A DNA stretch of 64,000 bases. Source: Arthrobacter methylotrophus. Lineage in GTDB: Bacteria; Actinomycetota; Actinomycetes; Actinomycetales; Micrococcaceae. Below are positions 39,779-49,012 of the stretch, one piece after another. The translations under genes were made by a program, and so were the position numbers. The notes beneath the pieces are model-generated. The model saw only the letters and a list, made by a program, of their open reading frames with translations. It did not search any database and had not been told where the DNA came from. The DNA lies in assembly GCF_039539965.1 (NCBI RefSeq), contig NZ_BAABED010000001.1, positions 3,906,001 through 3,970,000 of the forward strand, read 5' to 3'. Numbering within the stretch: position 1 is the first letter of the stretch; each line of letters starts with the position of its first letter.

Positions 39779-41686
39779 TCACCGTTCGCAGAGGGTGGAG
39801 TCGTATCTTTGCATGGTGCAGATCTGCCACCGCTGAGTGTCGGCACCATACTGATTGCCGAGACCATAGCGCCGGGCGTTGACGACTGTCCCGGTGGTGG
39901 TGCTGGAAAACGTGAGAGCGTATACCTCCACACTTGTTAATCCGAAGGTTTTTGGCATGTTGTAGTTGAGGAACTCGTAGAACCCGGTCGGGTTCTTTCT
40001 GACGATCCAGTATTGGTCGTCGTGCCCACCGTCCCACATCTCAACAGTGGTTGCCGGATACAGAGTGCTCCTCCGAGCGAGGTTGAGCCACCGTCCCGGC
40101 ACGGTGGTGCTCGCGTAGTTTCCCAAGATGTATGCGCCACGGTGCGGATCGTAGGTGTAGCGCCACCTTTGCGTGGAGCCGGGGTTGTTGAAAGGTGCTT
40201 GAACCGTCACGGAGGAACCTCCCGGGACTCCCGGCGGGGCTCCGAGCGCCCGAGTCATCGGCTGGGCACTAGGCGAAATGCGATCGTAATTGATCGGTTC
40301 GCCACCGATGCGAGCGATATTCCACTGGTCCTGATCTCGCACCCCGCCCGTGGAATCGACCACGAACACCGAGGTCGAGTCGGTTACCGGCCGGGTCAGG
40401 AATCGGCCGTCCTTGCTGATAATCCGGAACCAGCCATCACCCGTGCGCTCGAATCTCCACATCACGCGATCCGAATCACTATAGAGAACACCTAGGAGAT
40501 TGGTGCCATCGTGTATTAGATACTGATTGGTAATAACATTCTTGAGGCGGTAGTAGCCTGGGCTCGCGCTGACGCGCTCAGGGATGAAGATCTGGTGGGG
40601 ATTCTCATTCGCGGGCCAGGTCGTCACCTCTTTGTTCATGTCCAATGCCCTGTTATGGAACAACTTCGGCCGCATCGCGAACGACTGCCCGTCATACGGG
40701 TCGGGTACAGACCCGAATTTGACGCTACCTGCCCCTGCCTGAAGTATGCATTGCGAGCCGGCCGAATCGGCAGCCCTAGCTGCACGGTCCGACCTCAACT
40801 CGGCTACACAGTATTGAGGCAATCGAGCACCCGAGGGGACAGGCGTCGTGAAGCTCGGCCCGCCATGACCATCGAAGAAGGGCGGCGTGTAGGACACCGA
40901 AGCGTTGCCAAAAGGATGACCGCTGTGCCAACGTTCGACCTGCAGGTTCTCCGGGTTCACAACCGGGGGCATCTGAACAATGGAATTTCGGTTCTCCCAT
41001 GCTCGAACGGGGGCGCGATCATTGTATTGAATAGCCCCGGCAATGAACTCTGACCGGACTCCGCCAATATAGCCGACCGAATGTTCCGCAAGCTGTCCGG
41101 GAAGCGGAACCGCGCCGGCCGTAGCGCGAAGGTCGATACCGCCTGGCGCTCGAACCAGATAGGCATAGAGGGCTGCATTAGGGCCGACATCTTCCAGCAC
41201 CCCCAGGTATGGATTGATTGTGTTGATGGGGGCAGCGAAAACAAAGTTTCCGATGTTTTCTCCAGAGAGAGAGCCGGCCAAATTCCAAGGCTGGTCTCCG
41301 AACGGACGGTTACCCCCATTATCCGAAATCCCATTGACGAAGACATCATTCGGCGGCCGGTAACTAAAAGCGACCACCATGTCATTCCAGTAGTAATCCG
41401 ATCGGGGTACCACGCTTTGAATGGTGGGGCCGGAAGTCCTGAGGATCTCCTGCACCAGATTCTGCACAGCCGCATCGGACATATTCCGCACATCCGGGTT
41501 CGCGGCCGCACTCACGTTCGGGCCACCGAAGTCAACAGCATAAGCAGCAGTCGAAGTAATCGGGACAGCCATGCCTCCCAGAAGGACCACAAGCGCAAAG
41601 TAAGCCAGCCCAAAGCGCCATCGACGCATGCGAGCCCTCTTGACGCTCCCAGCACGACGCAAACCATCACCAAACCGCCTCGACAT
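39779..41686 (-). CDS. Secreted pierisin/scabin-like ADP-ribosyltransferase with lectin-like C-terminus
   Basis: A 635-residue exported protein. A basic N-terminus, hydrophobic helix (about 28-44) and TAAYA form a signal peptide. Residues about 95-235 match the pierisin/scabin ART fold: YRPPNDVFVNGI (Arg110), NIGNFVFAAPI in the S-T-S position, YAYLVRAPGGIDLRA, then AEHSVGYIGGV, where the usual Q/E-x-E reads E-x-S (Ser203). From about 385 beta-trefoil-like modules follow (YYRLKNVITNQYLIHDG; RWLNLARRSTLYP). Pierisin has the same ART-plus-lectin order and modifies DNA. A GTG at 41698 may be the start. It could be inactive or altered. Confidence 0.65.
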   Translation of the reverse strand: MSRRFGDGLRRAGSVKRARMRRWRFGLAYFALVVLLGGMAVPITSTAAYAVDFGGPNVSAAANPDVRNMSDAAVQNLVQEILRTSGPTIQSVVPRSDYYWNDMVVAFSYRPPNDVFVNGISDNGGNRPFGDQPWNLAGSLSGENIGNFVFAAPINTINPYLGVLEDVGPNAALYAYLVRAPGGIDLRATAGAVPLPGQLAEHSVGYIGGVRSEFIAGAIQYNDRAPVRAWENRNSIVQMPPVVNPENLQVERWHSGHPFGNASVSYTPPFFDGHGGPSFTTPVPSGARLPQYCVAELRSDRAARAADSAGSQCILQAGAGSVKFGSVPDPYDGQSFAMRPKLFHNRALDMNKEVTTWPANENPHQIFIPERVSASPGYYRLKNVITNQYLIHDGTNLLGVLYSDSDRVMWRFERTGDGWFRIISKDGRFLTRPVTDSTSVFVVDSTGGVRDQDQWNIARIGGEPINYDRISPSAQPMTRALGAPPGVPGGSSVTVQAPFNNPGSTQRWRYTYDPHRGAYILGNYASTTVPGRWLNLARRSTLYPATTVEMWDGGHDDQYWIVRKNPTGFYEFLNYNMPKTFGLTSVEVYALTFSSTTTGTVVNARRYGLGNQYGADTQRWQICTMQRYDSTLCER

Positions 41687-42064
41687 GACTAAACCCACGC
41701 CCCTCCCCTTCAAATCAGCAATGATCCACACTCTGTGTGGTGTTTATAGCCAGGTAACGTCTTAAAGTGATGGGCTGGTCATGATGACTTGGAACTCGAA
41801 GTCGGCCACCGAACTCACGACGCAAGCGCAACGAAACCCGAGGTTCGGATGGCTGCTGCCCATGGTCCCCACCGACGAGCAGCAGCCATCTACTAGTACA
41901 GACCAACTGCCAAACTGTGACGAGTCTGCGGCTTCGTGCTCCGACAGCACCCTAGGTTGTGCATGGCCGCCGGACTACTGGCCATCGTCAACACGCATGG
42001 ATGCCCGGACGGCTGTCATTGGGTTCCGCTTTGTGACTCGCCGGTGAGGCCGTGACGATTTGGT
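41687..42064. other. 378-bp region without a supported gene
   Basis: Upstream of the toxin-like gene. Open frames on both strands (41762-41950 minus, 41781-42047 plus) show no recognised motif. AT content is higher near 41745-41790, a possible toxin promoter region. Confidence 0.4.
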
Positions 42065-42994
42065 TCAGGTAGTCCTTGTGGATCTGCCGGGGATTTGCAT
42101 CCGCTTGGCCGTAGACCGGAACACGGATGCTGCCTGTTGCCCGGCGGGGCTGAGCCTGCGGTTCGCGAGGTGGGCGAGGAGGATCCTGCGTGTCGGGGAG
42201 TCGGCGAGAGGTACGGCGATGATGTCGGGGCGTAGCGCACTGAGAGCGAGCTGGGGAGCCAGTGCGATGCCGATGCCGGCGGCGACCATGCCCTGCGTTT
42301 CCTGATAGTCGTTGGCGGCGAAGGCTATGCGCGGCTCGAAGCCGGCATCGCGGCAGACCCGTCGGAGGACGTCGGCCACGGGGTGTTCGTCGCGGACGAT
42401 CCACTCCTGGTCTCTCAGCGTGCCGATCCCCACCGAGCGGTGTGCCGCGACAGGGTGGTCGCACGGTACGAGCAGCATGGTGGGGTCGTTCATAAGGCGA
42501 ATGAGGCTCAGGTCTTCGTCCTCGATGCGTTCCCATGGGTAGTCCCACAGCAGGGTGAGTTCGATGTCCCTCCGCCGCAGCCGTTCGAGCAGGCCGTCGC
42601 GGCGCGCGCTGACTACCGTGACGGCGACCTCGGGGTGGCGGGCGCGGAAGGCAAGCACGACGTCGGGCATGAGGGATGCGCCGACGGTCGGGAACGTGCC
42701 CATGCGTAGTTGGCCTCGCCGTAGCCCGGCGAACTCGCCCATCTCGGCCCGGGCGGCCTCGATTGTCCTGTCGATGTCGTCTGCGTAGCGCAGGAGTGCC
42801 TGGCCTGCGTCGGTGAGCACGACGCCCCGTGGATGCCGGTCGATCAGCGCGACGCCCACTTCGTGTTCGAGCTTCGCGATCTGCTGGGAGACGGCTGACG
42901 TCGTGAAAGAGAGGGCCGTCGCGGCGGACGTGAGGGAGCCTGAACGGCTTACTTCACGGAGCAGGTGGAGCCGGTGCAGGTCAAGGTCGGCCAT
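42065..42994 (-). CDS. LysR-family regulator
   Basis: A 309-residue LysR protein: LHLLREVSRSGSLTSAATAL, then SFTTSAVSQQIAKLEHEVGV, the N-terminal HTH, and an effector domain with MVAAGIGIALAPQLALSALR. It is divergent from prpF across 89 bp, the classic LysR arrangement for autoregulation and activation of the target operon. The inducer is likely the substrate of the PrpF/DctA unit. Confidence 0.92.
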   Translation of the reverse strand: MADLDLHRLHLLREVSRSGSLTSAATALSFTTSAVSQQIAKLEHEVGVALIDRHPRGVVLTDAGQALLRYADDIDRTIEAARAEMGEFAGLRRGQLRMGTFPTVGASLMPDVVLAFRARHPEVAVTVVSARRDGLLERLRRRDIELTLLWDYPWERIEDEDLSLIRLMNDPTMLLVPCDHPVAAHRSVGIGTLRDQEWIVRDEHPVADVLRRVCRDAGFEPRIAFAANDYQETQGMVAAGIGIALAPQLALSALRPDIIAVPLADSPTRRILLAHLANRRLSPAGQQAASVFRSTAKRMQIPGRSTRTT

Positions 42995-43083
42995 GCATTG
43001 AGTTTAGCAAAAGTGGACGGTAGTCGAGAATCCTGTGATTGTGCTGAAGTCTGGCCCCGTGGATCGTAGAAGGAGCAGGCGCC

Positions 43084-44262
43084 GTGAGGCGCGACACAAC
43101 GACACCTGAAGGAATGAAGACCATGCAACTCCGCGGTCACTGGTACCGGGGCGGCACTAGCAAGTGCTGGCTCTTCGACGCCAAAGACGTAGCCCCGCAT
43201 GCTGCAGGCCATGAGGAGATCCGCGGGCTGCTGGCAAATGCCTTCGGCGCCGCGGATGCCCGTCAGCTCGACGGTGTCGGCGGCGGGACGTCGACGACGT
43301 CCAAGGCAGCCGTGGTCTGGGCCACACCTGATGGACCCGCAGACCTCGACTACCTCTTCGCCCAGGTCGGGATCGGAGACCCGACCGTGGAGCTCGGTTC
43401 CAATTGCGGGAACTGCGCCACTGCGATCGCCCTCTACGCGGTCCAGTCAGGTGTCGTTCCTCCCGGGGAGGGAACAACGCGGGTCAGCATGCGCAACCTG
43501 AACACCGGGGCAGTGCTCAGTGGCACGATCGTGACCCCGGGCGGCAGCATTCCGACATCGGGTCTTGCCACGGTTCCCGGCAGCAGCGCACCAGGGGTCC
43601 CCGTGAGCCTCTCCTTCCACGCCCCATGGGGCAGGACCACCGGCGCTGTCCTGCCCACGGGAAACGTGACCGACGAAATCGCCGTCGGCGGCCTCACGCT
43701 CACAGCGACTCTGGTCGACGCGGGGGCCCCGGCAGCCCTCATCCTGGCGGATGAGGCAGGCATCGACCTGTCGTCGATGACCGGCAACCTCGCCGAGCAC
43801 CTACCCCGTCTCCTGAAGGCCCGCGCCTCGGCCGGTCTCGCGATGGGGCTCAGGAAGCCCGAAGATCCTCCGCAGAATGCAGTTCCGAAGGTTGGTGTTG
43901 TGGCAGCGCCCGGCGCCTATACCGCAGCCGACGGAACGAGGATCACGGCGGAAAGCCATGATCTGCGGGTCCGCATGCTCTCGATGCTGACACCTCACCC
44001 CGCCATCGGCCTGACCTCCGCGGTGGCAGTCTCCCTCGCTGCTGCGCTGCCAGGATCGGTGGTAGCCAAGGTGCTGCCTCCCGCAGGCAGGGTTCACCAG
44101 GGACCCCGTCTGTTGCGGATCGGAACACCTGCCGGTGTCATCACCACCGAGGTCGTCACCGACAACGACGGCAACGTCACCGAGGTAGTGCTGCATCGGG
44201 CAGCCCGCCATCTCGCCGCGGCCGACATCAACGTCGCACAACCTGTCGCGCAGACGGCCTAG
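43084..44262 (+). CDS. PrpF-family isomerase
   Basis: A 392-residue protein of the PrpF/diaminopimelate-epimerase-like superfamily: WYRGGTSKCW at the start and ELGSNCGNCATAIALYAVQS in the first domain, which carries the catalytic-type Cys; second half TPHPAIGLTSAVAVSLAAAL. Members isomerise 2-methylaconitate, aconitate or 4-oxalomesaconate. GTG 43084 has AAGGAG 8 nt upstream and was chosen over ATG 43123. It is followed by a dicarboxylate transporter gene and controlled by LysR, so it is probably catabolic. Confidence 0.88.
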   Translation: MRRDTTTPEGMKTMQLRGHWYRGGTSKCWLFDAKDVAPHAAGHEEIRGLLANAFGAADARQLDGVGGGTSTTSKAAVVWATPDGPADLDYLFAQVGIGDPTVELGSNCGNCATAIALYAVQSGVVPPGEGTTRVSMRNLNTGAVLSGTIVTPGGSIPTSGLATVPGSSAPGVPVSLSFHAPWGRTTGAVLPTGNVTDEIAVGGLTLTATLVDAGAPAALILADEAGIDLSSMTGNLAEHLPRLLKARASAGLAMGLRKPEDPPQNAVPKVGVVAAPGAYTAADGTRITAESHDLRVRMLSMLTPHPAIGLTSAVAVSLAAALPGSVVAKVLPPAGRVHQGPRLLRIGTPAGVITTEVVTDNDGNVTEVVLHRAARHLAAADINVAQPVAQTA

Positions 44263-44320
44263 CCCCTCCCACCATGCCCTGCCATCACGGATTTGGGGCA
44301 CTCACCCAGGAAGTTGTTCA

Positions 44321-45661
44321 ATGAAGATCAAATCCATCCTCGGCCACCTGTACGTCCAGGTACTCATCGGCGTCGGGCTCGGCATCCTCGTCGGCGCATT
44401 GTGGCCTGACCTCGGTTCCTCCCTCAAGCCGCTCGGCGACGGCTTCGTGAAGCTGGTGAAGTTCATGATCGCGCCGATCGTCTTCTGCACCATCGTCAGC
44501 GGCATCACCTCCCTGACCGACACCAAGAAGATCGGCCCGACCCTGCTTCGTTCACTCGGACTGTTCTACGCCCTCACAGGCGTAGCCCTGGCTATGGGCT
44601 TGGCCGCGGTCATGCTTTTCCAGCCGGGAGCGGGCATGCACATCAACCCCGCCCACCTCGATCCCTCGGTCGCCTCGAAGTACACAACCCAGCTGCCCAG
44701 CAGCAACCCGGTGGACTTCTTCCTGAACCTCATCCCCACAACCTTCGTCGGAGCCTTCGCCGATGGCGACGTCCTGCCCGTGCTCCTCATCGCCCTGCTC
44801 TGCGGCTTCGCCTTCACCAAACTCGGCGGCCCAGGCCAGCTGGCCCTCAACGTGGTCAACAGCTTCAACAAGCTGCTGTTTGTCGTGTTCGGCTACCTCA
44901 TGAAGGTCGCTCCGATCGGAGCGTTCGGCGCCATGGCATTCACAGTCGGCAAGTACGGAGCCCACTCGATCGGCAACCTCGGGATGCTTATCCTCGCCTT
45001 CTACACCGCGTGCATCATCTTCGTGGTCGTCGCACTCGGCATCCTCGCCAAGCTCACCGGCTTCAGTCTCTGGCGGATCCTGCGCTATTTCCGCGACGAG
45101 TTCCTCATCGTCCTCGCCACGTCCTCAAGCGAACCAGTCCTTCCGCGCCTGCTCTCCAAGCTCGAGCGCATCGGCTGCGACCGCGGAGTCGTCGGCCTCG
45201 TAGTCCCGACTGGCTACTCCTTCAACCTCACCGGTACCGCGGTCTATCTCACGCTCTCTTCGATGTTCATCGCCCAAGCCTGCGACATCCACCTCAGCTG
45301 GGACCAAATCCTCCTCATGCTCGGAATGATGCTCCTGACCTCCAAAGGCGCAGCGGGCGTGACAGGCAGCGGCTTCGTCGCCCTCGTCGCGACCCTGACG
45401 ATCATGCCCACACTTCCCGTTGCCGGCGTGGCCCTCATCGTCGGCATCGACCGCTTCATGAGCGAAGCCCGCGCCCTCACCAGCACCGTCGCCAACATGG
45501 TCTCGTGCGTCGCCATCGCCAAGTGGCAGCACGCGCTCGACGCCGAGAAGCTCCAATCCGAGCTTAAGTCCGGCTTCGTGCCCACCGAGGCGGAAAATCT
45601 CCAGCTGACCGAACCAGCCTTGGCCTACGCAGCCAAGGAACCCTTCGAAATCAGGAACTAA
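44321..45661 (+). CDS. dctA: C4-dicarboxylate/proton symporter, DctA type
   Basis: A 446-residue DAACS transporter with eight predicted spans and two re-entrant loops. VLATSSSEPVLPRLLSKLER is the Ser-rich loop, and TGYSFNLTGTAVYLTLSSMF and KGAAGVTGSGFVALVATL form the substrate site. Takes up succinate-like acids with protons. AGGAAG 8 nt upstream supports the ATG. It follows prpF by 58 bp and probably shares the LysR-controlled promoter. Its 3' end overlaps the convergent recombinase relic by 4 bp. Confidence 0.93.
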   Translation: MKIKSILGHLYVQVLIGVGLGILVGALWPDLGSSLKPLGDGFVKLVKFMIAPIVFCTIVSGITSLTDTKKIGPTLLRSLGLFYALTGVALAMGLAAVMLFQPGAGMHINPAHLDPSVASKYTTQLPSSNPVDFFLNLIPTTFVGAFADGDVLPVLLIALLCGFAFTKLGGPGQLALNVVNSFNKLLFVVFGYLMKVAPIGAFGAMAFTVGKYGAHSIGNLGMLILAFYTACIIFVVVALGILAKLTGFSLWRILRYFRDEFLIVLATSSSEPVLPRLLSKLERIGCDRGVVGLVVPTGYSFNLTGTAVYLTLSSMFIAQACDIHLSWDQILLMLGMMLLTSKGAAGVTGSGFVALVATLTIMPTLPVAGVALIVGIDRFMSEARALTSTVANMVSCVAIAKWQHALDAEKLQSELKSGFVPTEAENLQLTEPALAYAAKEPFEIRN

Positions 45662-46200
45662 CGAATCGGCGGGTCCTTAATAAGGCCGCACGCGACACCA
45701 AACCTGCACATCATCGCAACAGGTAACCCGAAAGTCGGGCGCAGGAACGGCTCCGTGTCAACGTGGACGTCGGTAAGGGAGACGGTAAGGTCTCGTGCCA
45801 TTCGACTAGCGGCGGCGCGACGGAAGTCGTGAAGCTGTCCGACATCCACCATCCCGTTGGTTAGTCCGACAAGCTCGGAAGGTCGCCCCGCGCTGGAGAC
45901 ATAGAACGCGACCAGGGCCCTGTCTCTGTCTGTACCGAGCGCAGCGAACAAGTCCTCGAAGGCCTTGTCCGGTATGGAACGGGGCGCCTGAACGGGAACC
46001 TTTTGCCGGTAGTCAGCCCGGCGACCCGGTTTGTATTCATTTTCGGGATTGTGATGGGCCCCGAAGCGGCCGCGATCGACGAGTCTCTCAGTTACGGGAT
46101 CACGTAAAGGTCCGCTCAGCGCCCTCCGGTGGAAGTCATAAAACGCGCTGAGTACGGACAGGTTCTGATTGATCGTCCGGGGCGAATAAACGTCACCCAC
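45658..46200 (-). pseudogene. Tyrosine recombinase with an internal deletion
   Basis: The 180-codon frame starts in a SAM-like domain (YSPRTINQNLSVLSAFYDFH), passes through box I (SSAGRPSELVGLTNGMVDVG, with catalytic Arg) and jumps straight to box II (LHDFRRAAASRMARDLTVSL, with H-x-x-R). The region between them, which should hold the Lys strand, is missing, and the Tyr region after box II is truncated. No family-typical start precedes it. It is a decayed XerC-like integrase. Confidence 0.65.
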
Positions 46201-46260
46201 GTAGGGCTTACCCGATGTCTTCGAACTTGCTGGCCCCGGTAGTCGGTATACGGCCTGACG

Positions 46261-46290
46261 GTTCCGTCGTGGTTCCGTCGTGGTTCCGTC
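46261..46290. repeat. 12-bp tandem repeat GGTTCCGTCGT
   Basis: GTTCCGTCGTGG occurs about 2.5 times in tandem upstream of aqpZ. No spacer structure, so not a CRISPR. Confidence 0.7.
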
Positions 46291-46427
46291 ACTTTGTCCT
46301 GTTACGTGGCTAACAAATAGCGTTCGGCATCAACGTATTGAAGGCTGCAAAGCGTCAGCTGCTATCAGCAGATACACGGCCGGCCACGTATCATGCCTTC
46401 CCCTAAAATCCACTCGAAAGGCGCACT

Positions 46428-47183
46428 ATGGCTGAGGACAGTATCCAGACCACAGCACCTATGGCAACGCTCGACGCCGGCCCCGCGTTGCTTTCACGGC
46501 TCGGCGCGGAAGCCGTCGGCACGTTCATACTGGTCTTTGGAGGCGTGGGTGCGGCATTGTTCGCCGCATCGAGCATCGGATATGTGGGAGTGGCACTGGC
46601 ATTCGGTCTGACGGTCGTCGCCGGCGGCTACGCTTTCGGCCACATCTCCGGAGGACATTTCAACCCCGCTGTGACTATCGGCCTAGCAGCAGCAGGGCGC
46701 TTTCCCTCGAAGGACGTCCCAGCTTATGTCCTGGCCCAAATGGTGGGCGGCATACTCGCTTCGAGCTTGCTGGCAGCAATCGCGTCAGGCGGTCCCGATG
46801 GGTTCTTCAGTGCCGCCCGCGCCAACGGGTTCGCGTCAAATGGTTTCGGCGAGCACTCCCCTGGAGGATTCGGGCTAGCCGCCGCGCTTGGCATCGAATT
46901 TATCCTGACAGCAATCTTCCTGCTGGTTATTCTGGGCGTCACGGACCGGCGCGCGACAAGGGGCTTCGCGGCCATCGCCATTGGCCTTAGTCTGACGCTG
47001 ATCCACCTCATCAGCATCCCGGTAACCAATACCTCGGTGAACCCAGCCCGCTCCGTCGCCACTGCGATCTACTCCGAAGGTTGGGCCATCGGCCAACTAT
47101 GGGTATTCATAGCGGCACCCATAGCAGGAGCCATCACAGCGGCCTTGCTCCACAGGCTCATATTCGAAACAAAGCGGGCCTGA
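46428..47183 (+). CDS. aqpZ: Aquaporin Z
   Basis: A 251-residue MIP channel with six spans and two half-helices. NPA motifs: [10 protein letters not shown] and [10 protein letters not shown]. The filter residues fit a water channel: Phe in the first span, His in [10 protein letters not shown], Arg after the second NPA, with small residues at the NIP position. Longer N-terminus (24 residues) than E. coli AqpZ. AAAGG 7 nt upstream of ATG. Confidence 0.92.
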   Translation: MAEDSIQTTAPMATLDAGPALLSRLGAEAVGTFILVFGGVGAALFAASSIGYVGVALAFGLTVVAGGYAFGHISGGHFNPAVTIGLAAAGRFPSKDVPAYVLAQMVGGILASSLLAAIASGGPDGFFSAARANGFASNGFGEHSPGGFGLAAALGIEFILTAIFLLVILGVTDRRATRGFAAIAIGLSLTLIHLISIPVTNTSVNPARSVATAIYSEGWAIGQLWVFIAAPIAGAITAALLHRLIFETKRA

Positions 47184-47350
47184 ACGGAAAGGCCCTTCTT
47201 CCCGGAGCACCAAGTCTCCGGTGCCGGGGCGTAGTCCCGCTAGCGGGTCAATGCCCCGCGGCGTCTGCCGACGGCCCTGCCTTCCGAAGGTGACACAACG
47301 CCCTGCTGTTCTAGCTTTTCAATGAAGCCGTCGACTATCCCGAGGAACTG

Positions 47351-48148
47351 ATGAGCCCCGCAAACGAATCTCCCCTGTCCAAGGCTGAACGCACCGCCCA
47401 GACGCAGGAAAAAGCGCGCGCAATCCGCGAAGGACAGTTGAAGAAGGAGAAGCGCAACACGCTTCTGGTCGGCTGGGGCGTTGTGGTTGCCATCGTCGTC
47501 ATCATCGCGGTGGTGGCGTTCATGGTTGTTGGTAACGTCCGGAACAACGCACCCATTGCCGACCAAGGTCCCGTGCCGGCTAACGGTAATGTGCAAGGCG
47601 GCGTGACGCTTCTGGCGAACACCGAAGGTGTGAAGTCAGAACCGGCCACCGCCAATGTTGCCGACGTCCCGGCCCCTGCGGCCACCAAACCGGCCACCAA
47701 ACCGGCCACTGTGACAGTTCCGGGTGCCGAGGCCGGCGGGCCCGTCAAGGTTATTGCCTATGTCGACTTCATCTGCCCAAACTGCAAGCGCTTCGAAACC
47801 ACCTACGGAGAGTCTCTGACCAACCTCCGCAACGAAGGAAAAATCTCCCTCGAATACCGTTCGCTGGGCTTGCTGGACCAGCACTCCACCACCAACTACT
47901 CCTCACACGCAGCCAACGCAGCTGCTTGCGTGGTGAATTCCTCGCCTGAGAAGTACGCCGAATTCTTCAACCTCCTCTTTGAGCGCCAGCCGGCTGAAGG
48001 CAGCGTTGGCATCTCCGACAAGGACCTAAAGGCAATGGCCACCGAGGTTGGAGCGGCGAAAATCGACTTCTGCGCCGACATCCAGACAGCGATCAACAGC
48101 CTCGATCGACCATTATTCAAGCCTGCTGATACACAGGGCCGCCGATAG
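47351..48148 (+). CDS. DsbA-like thioredoxin-fold protein, C-terminally shortened
   Basis: A 265-residue membrane-anchored protein: basic N-terminus, span at about 38-62 (VVVAIVVIIAVVAFMVV), Ala/Pro linker, then Thioredoxin_4 domain with CPNC (FICPNCKRF). The normal fold ends with a cis-Pro loop (G-T-P-T-V/A) and the last helix; here the frame runs only to TAINSLDRPLFKPADTQGRR and the cis-Pro segment is absent. Probably a truncation by frameshift or recombination, so activity is doubtful. Start ATG 47351 with GAGGAA. Confidence 0.75.
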   Translation: MSPANESPLSKAERTAQTQEKARAIREGQLKKEKRNTLLVGWGVVVAIVVIIAVVAFMVVGNVRNNAPIADQGPVPANGNVQGGVTLLANTEGVKSEPATANVADVPAPAATKPATKPATVTVPGAEAGGPVKVIAYVDFICPNCKRFETTYGESLTNLRNEGKISLEYRSLGLLDQHSTTNYSSHAANAAACVVNSSPEKYAEFFNLLFERQPAEGSVGISDKDLKAMATEVGAAKIDFCADIQTAINSLDRPLFKPADTQGRR

Positions 48149-48302
48149 CTCCACCGAGATGTGCCGGAGGTATCTGGCTCGGTGCCCCGGGTATCGAAGA
48201 CGAGCTCTCATACCGCGGCTTCGTGATTTCTTCCCTGCAAATGAGCTCACCACCAGTATGGTGATTGCACAACGCAACCACTGATCCGAGGGGACCTTCA
48301 CC

Positions 48303-48944
48303 ATGGCTGTTCGAGTTGACCTGAATATCTCGCTGGATGGTTTCGCCACGACCACCGACGCAACTCCGGAGAATCCGTTTGGCCTGGATTGGGGCCGTCT
48401 GGTTGAGGCATACACGTCCACCCGCACATTCCGTGAGCGGGTCTTGCATGACACCAGCGGAGAAGGAACGTCCGGCATCGACGACAAATACGCAGGGGCC
48501 TACTTCGAGGGGGTCGGAGCAGAGATCATGGGTGCCGGCATGTTCGGGTTCCATAACTTCCCCGATGACCCCGATTGGAATGGCTGGTGGGGTGACGAGC
48601 CGCCCTTCCGCGTCCCCGTGTTCGTCCTCACCCACACGCCCCGCCCTACCCTCACGATGGCTGGCGGTACAACCTTCCACTTCGTGAATGCCAGCCCGGA
48701 AGACGTGCTTGAACGAGCGCGCCGTGAGGCGGGTGACGCGGACGTGCGTATTGGAGGGGGTCCCACGGTCGTGCGCGACTACCTCAGGGCCGGACTTGTC
48801 GATCAGCTGCATGTCGGGATCACCCCGATCCTGCTAGGTCGTGGAATACGGCTTTGGGACGATCTCCGGGGGTTGGAAAGCGAATACACCGTCACGTCAG
48901 AGACCGCCGAAAGCGGCATCATCCACGTCACCTTTCTCCGATAA
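48303..48944 (+). CDS. Dihydrofolate-reductase-fold (RibD C-terminal-type) protein
   Basis: A 213-residue protein: VRVDLNISLDGFATTTDATP, IMGAGMFGFHNF, then DADVRIGGGPTVVRDYLRAG and LVDQLHVGITPILLGRGIRL are characteristic of the RibD_C/YyaP group. These use NADPH; individual substrates are unknown. GAGGGGAC lies 8 nt before the ATG. It stands alone after a gap of 154 bp that contains the decayed end of the DsbA gene. Confidence 0.85.
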   Translation: MAVRVDLNISLDGFATTTDATPENPFGLDWGRLVEAYTSTRTFRERVLHDTSGEGTSGIDDKYAGAYFEGVGAEIMGAGMFGFHNFPDDPDWNGWWGDEPPFRVPVFVLTHTPRPTLTMAGGTTFHFVNASPEDVLERARREAGDADVRIGGGPTVVRDYLRAGLVDQLHVGITPILLGRGIRLWDDLRGLESEYTVTSETAESGIIHVTFLR

Positions 48945-49012
48945 CCCTCACACGGAATGCGTGGGTCGCCTCGAAGTCGGTCTGGAATGCCAACGCGTCC
49001 CTGTTTCGACCG

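Noticed and set aside
41762..42047. Open frames on both strands between the toxin-like and LysR genes
   Set aside because: No motif, they mirror each other on opposite strands, and neither has a convincing start.
46261..46290. Tandem GGTTCCGTCGT as CRISPR
   Set aside because: No spacers; simple 12-bp tandem repeat.
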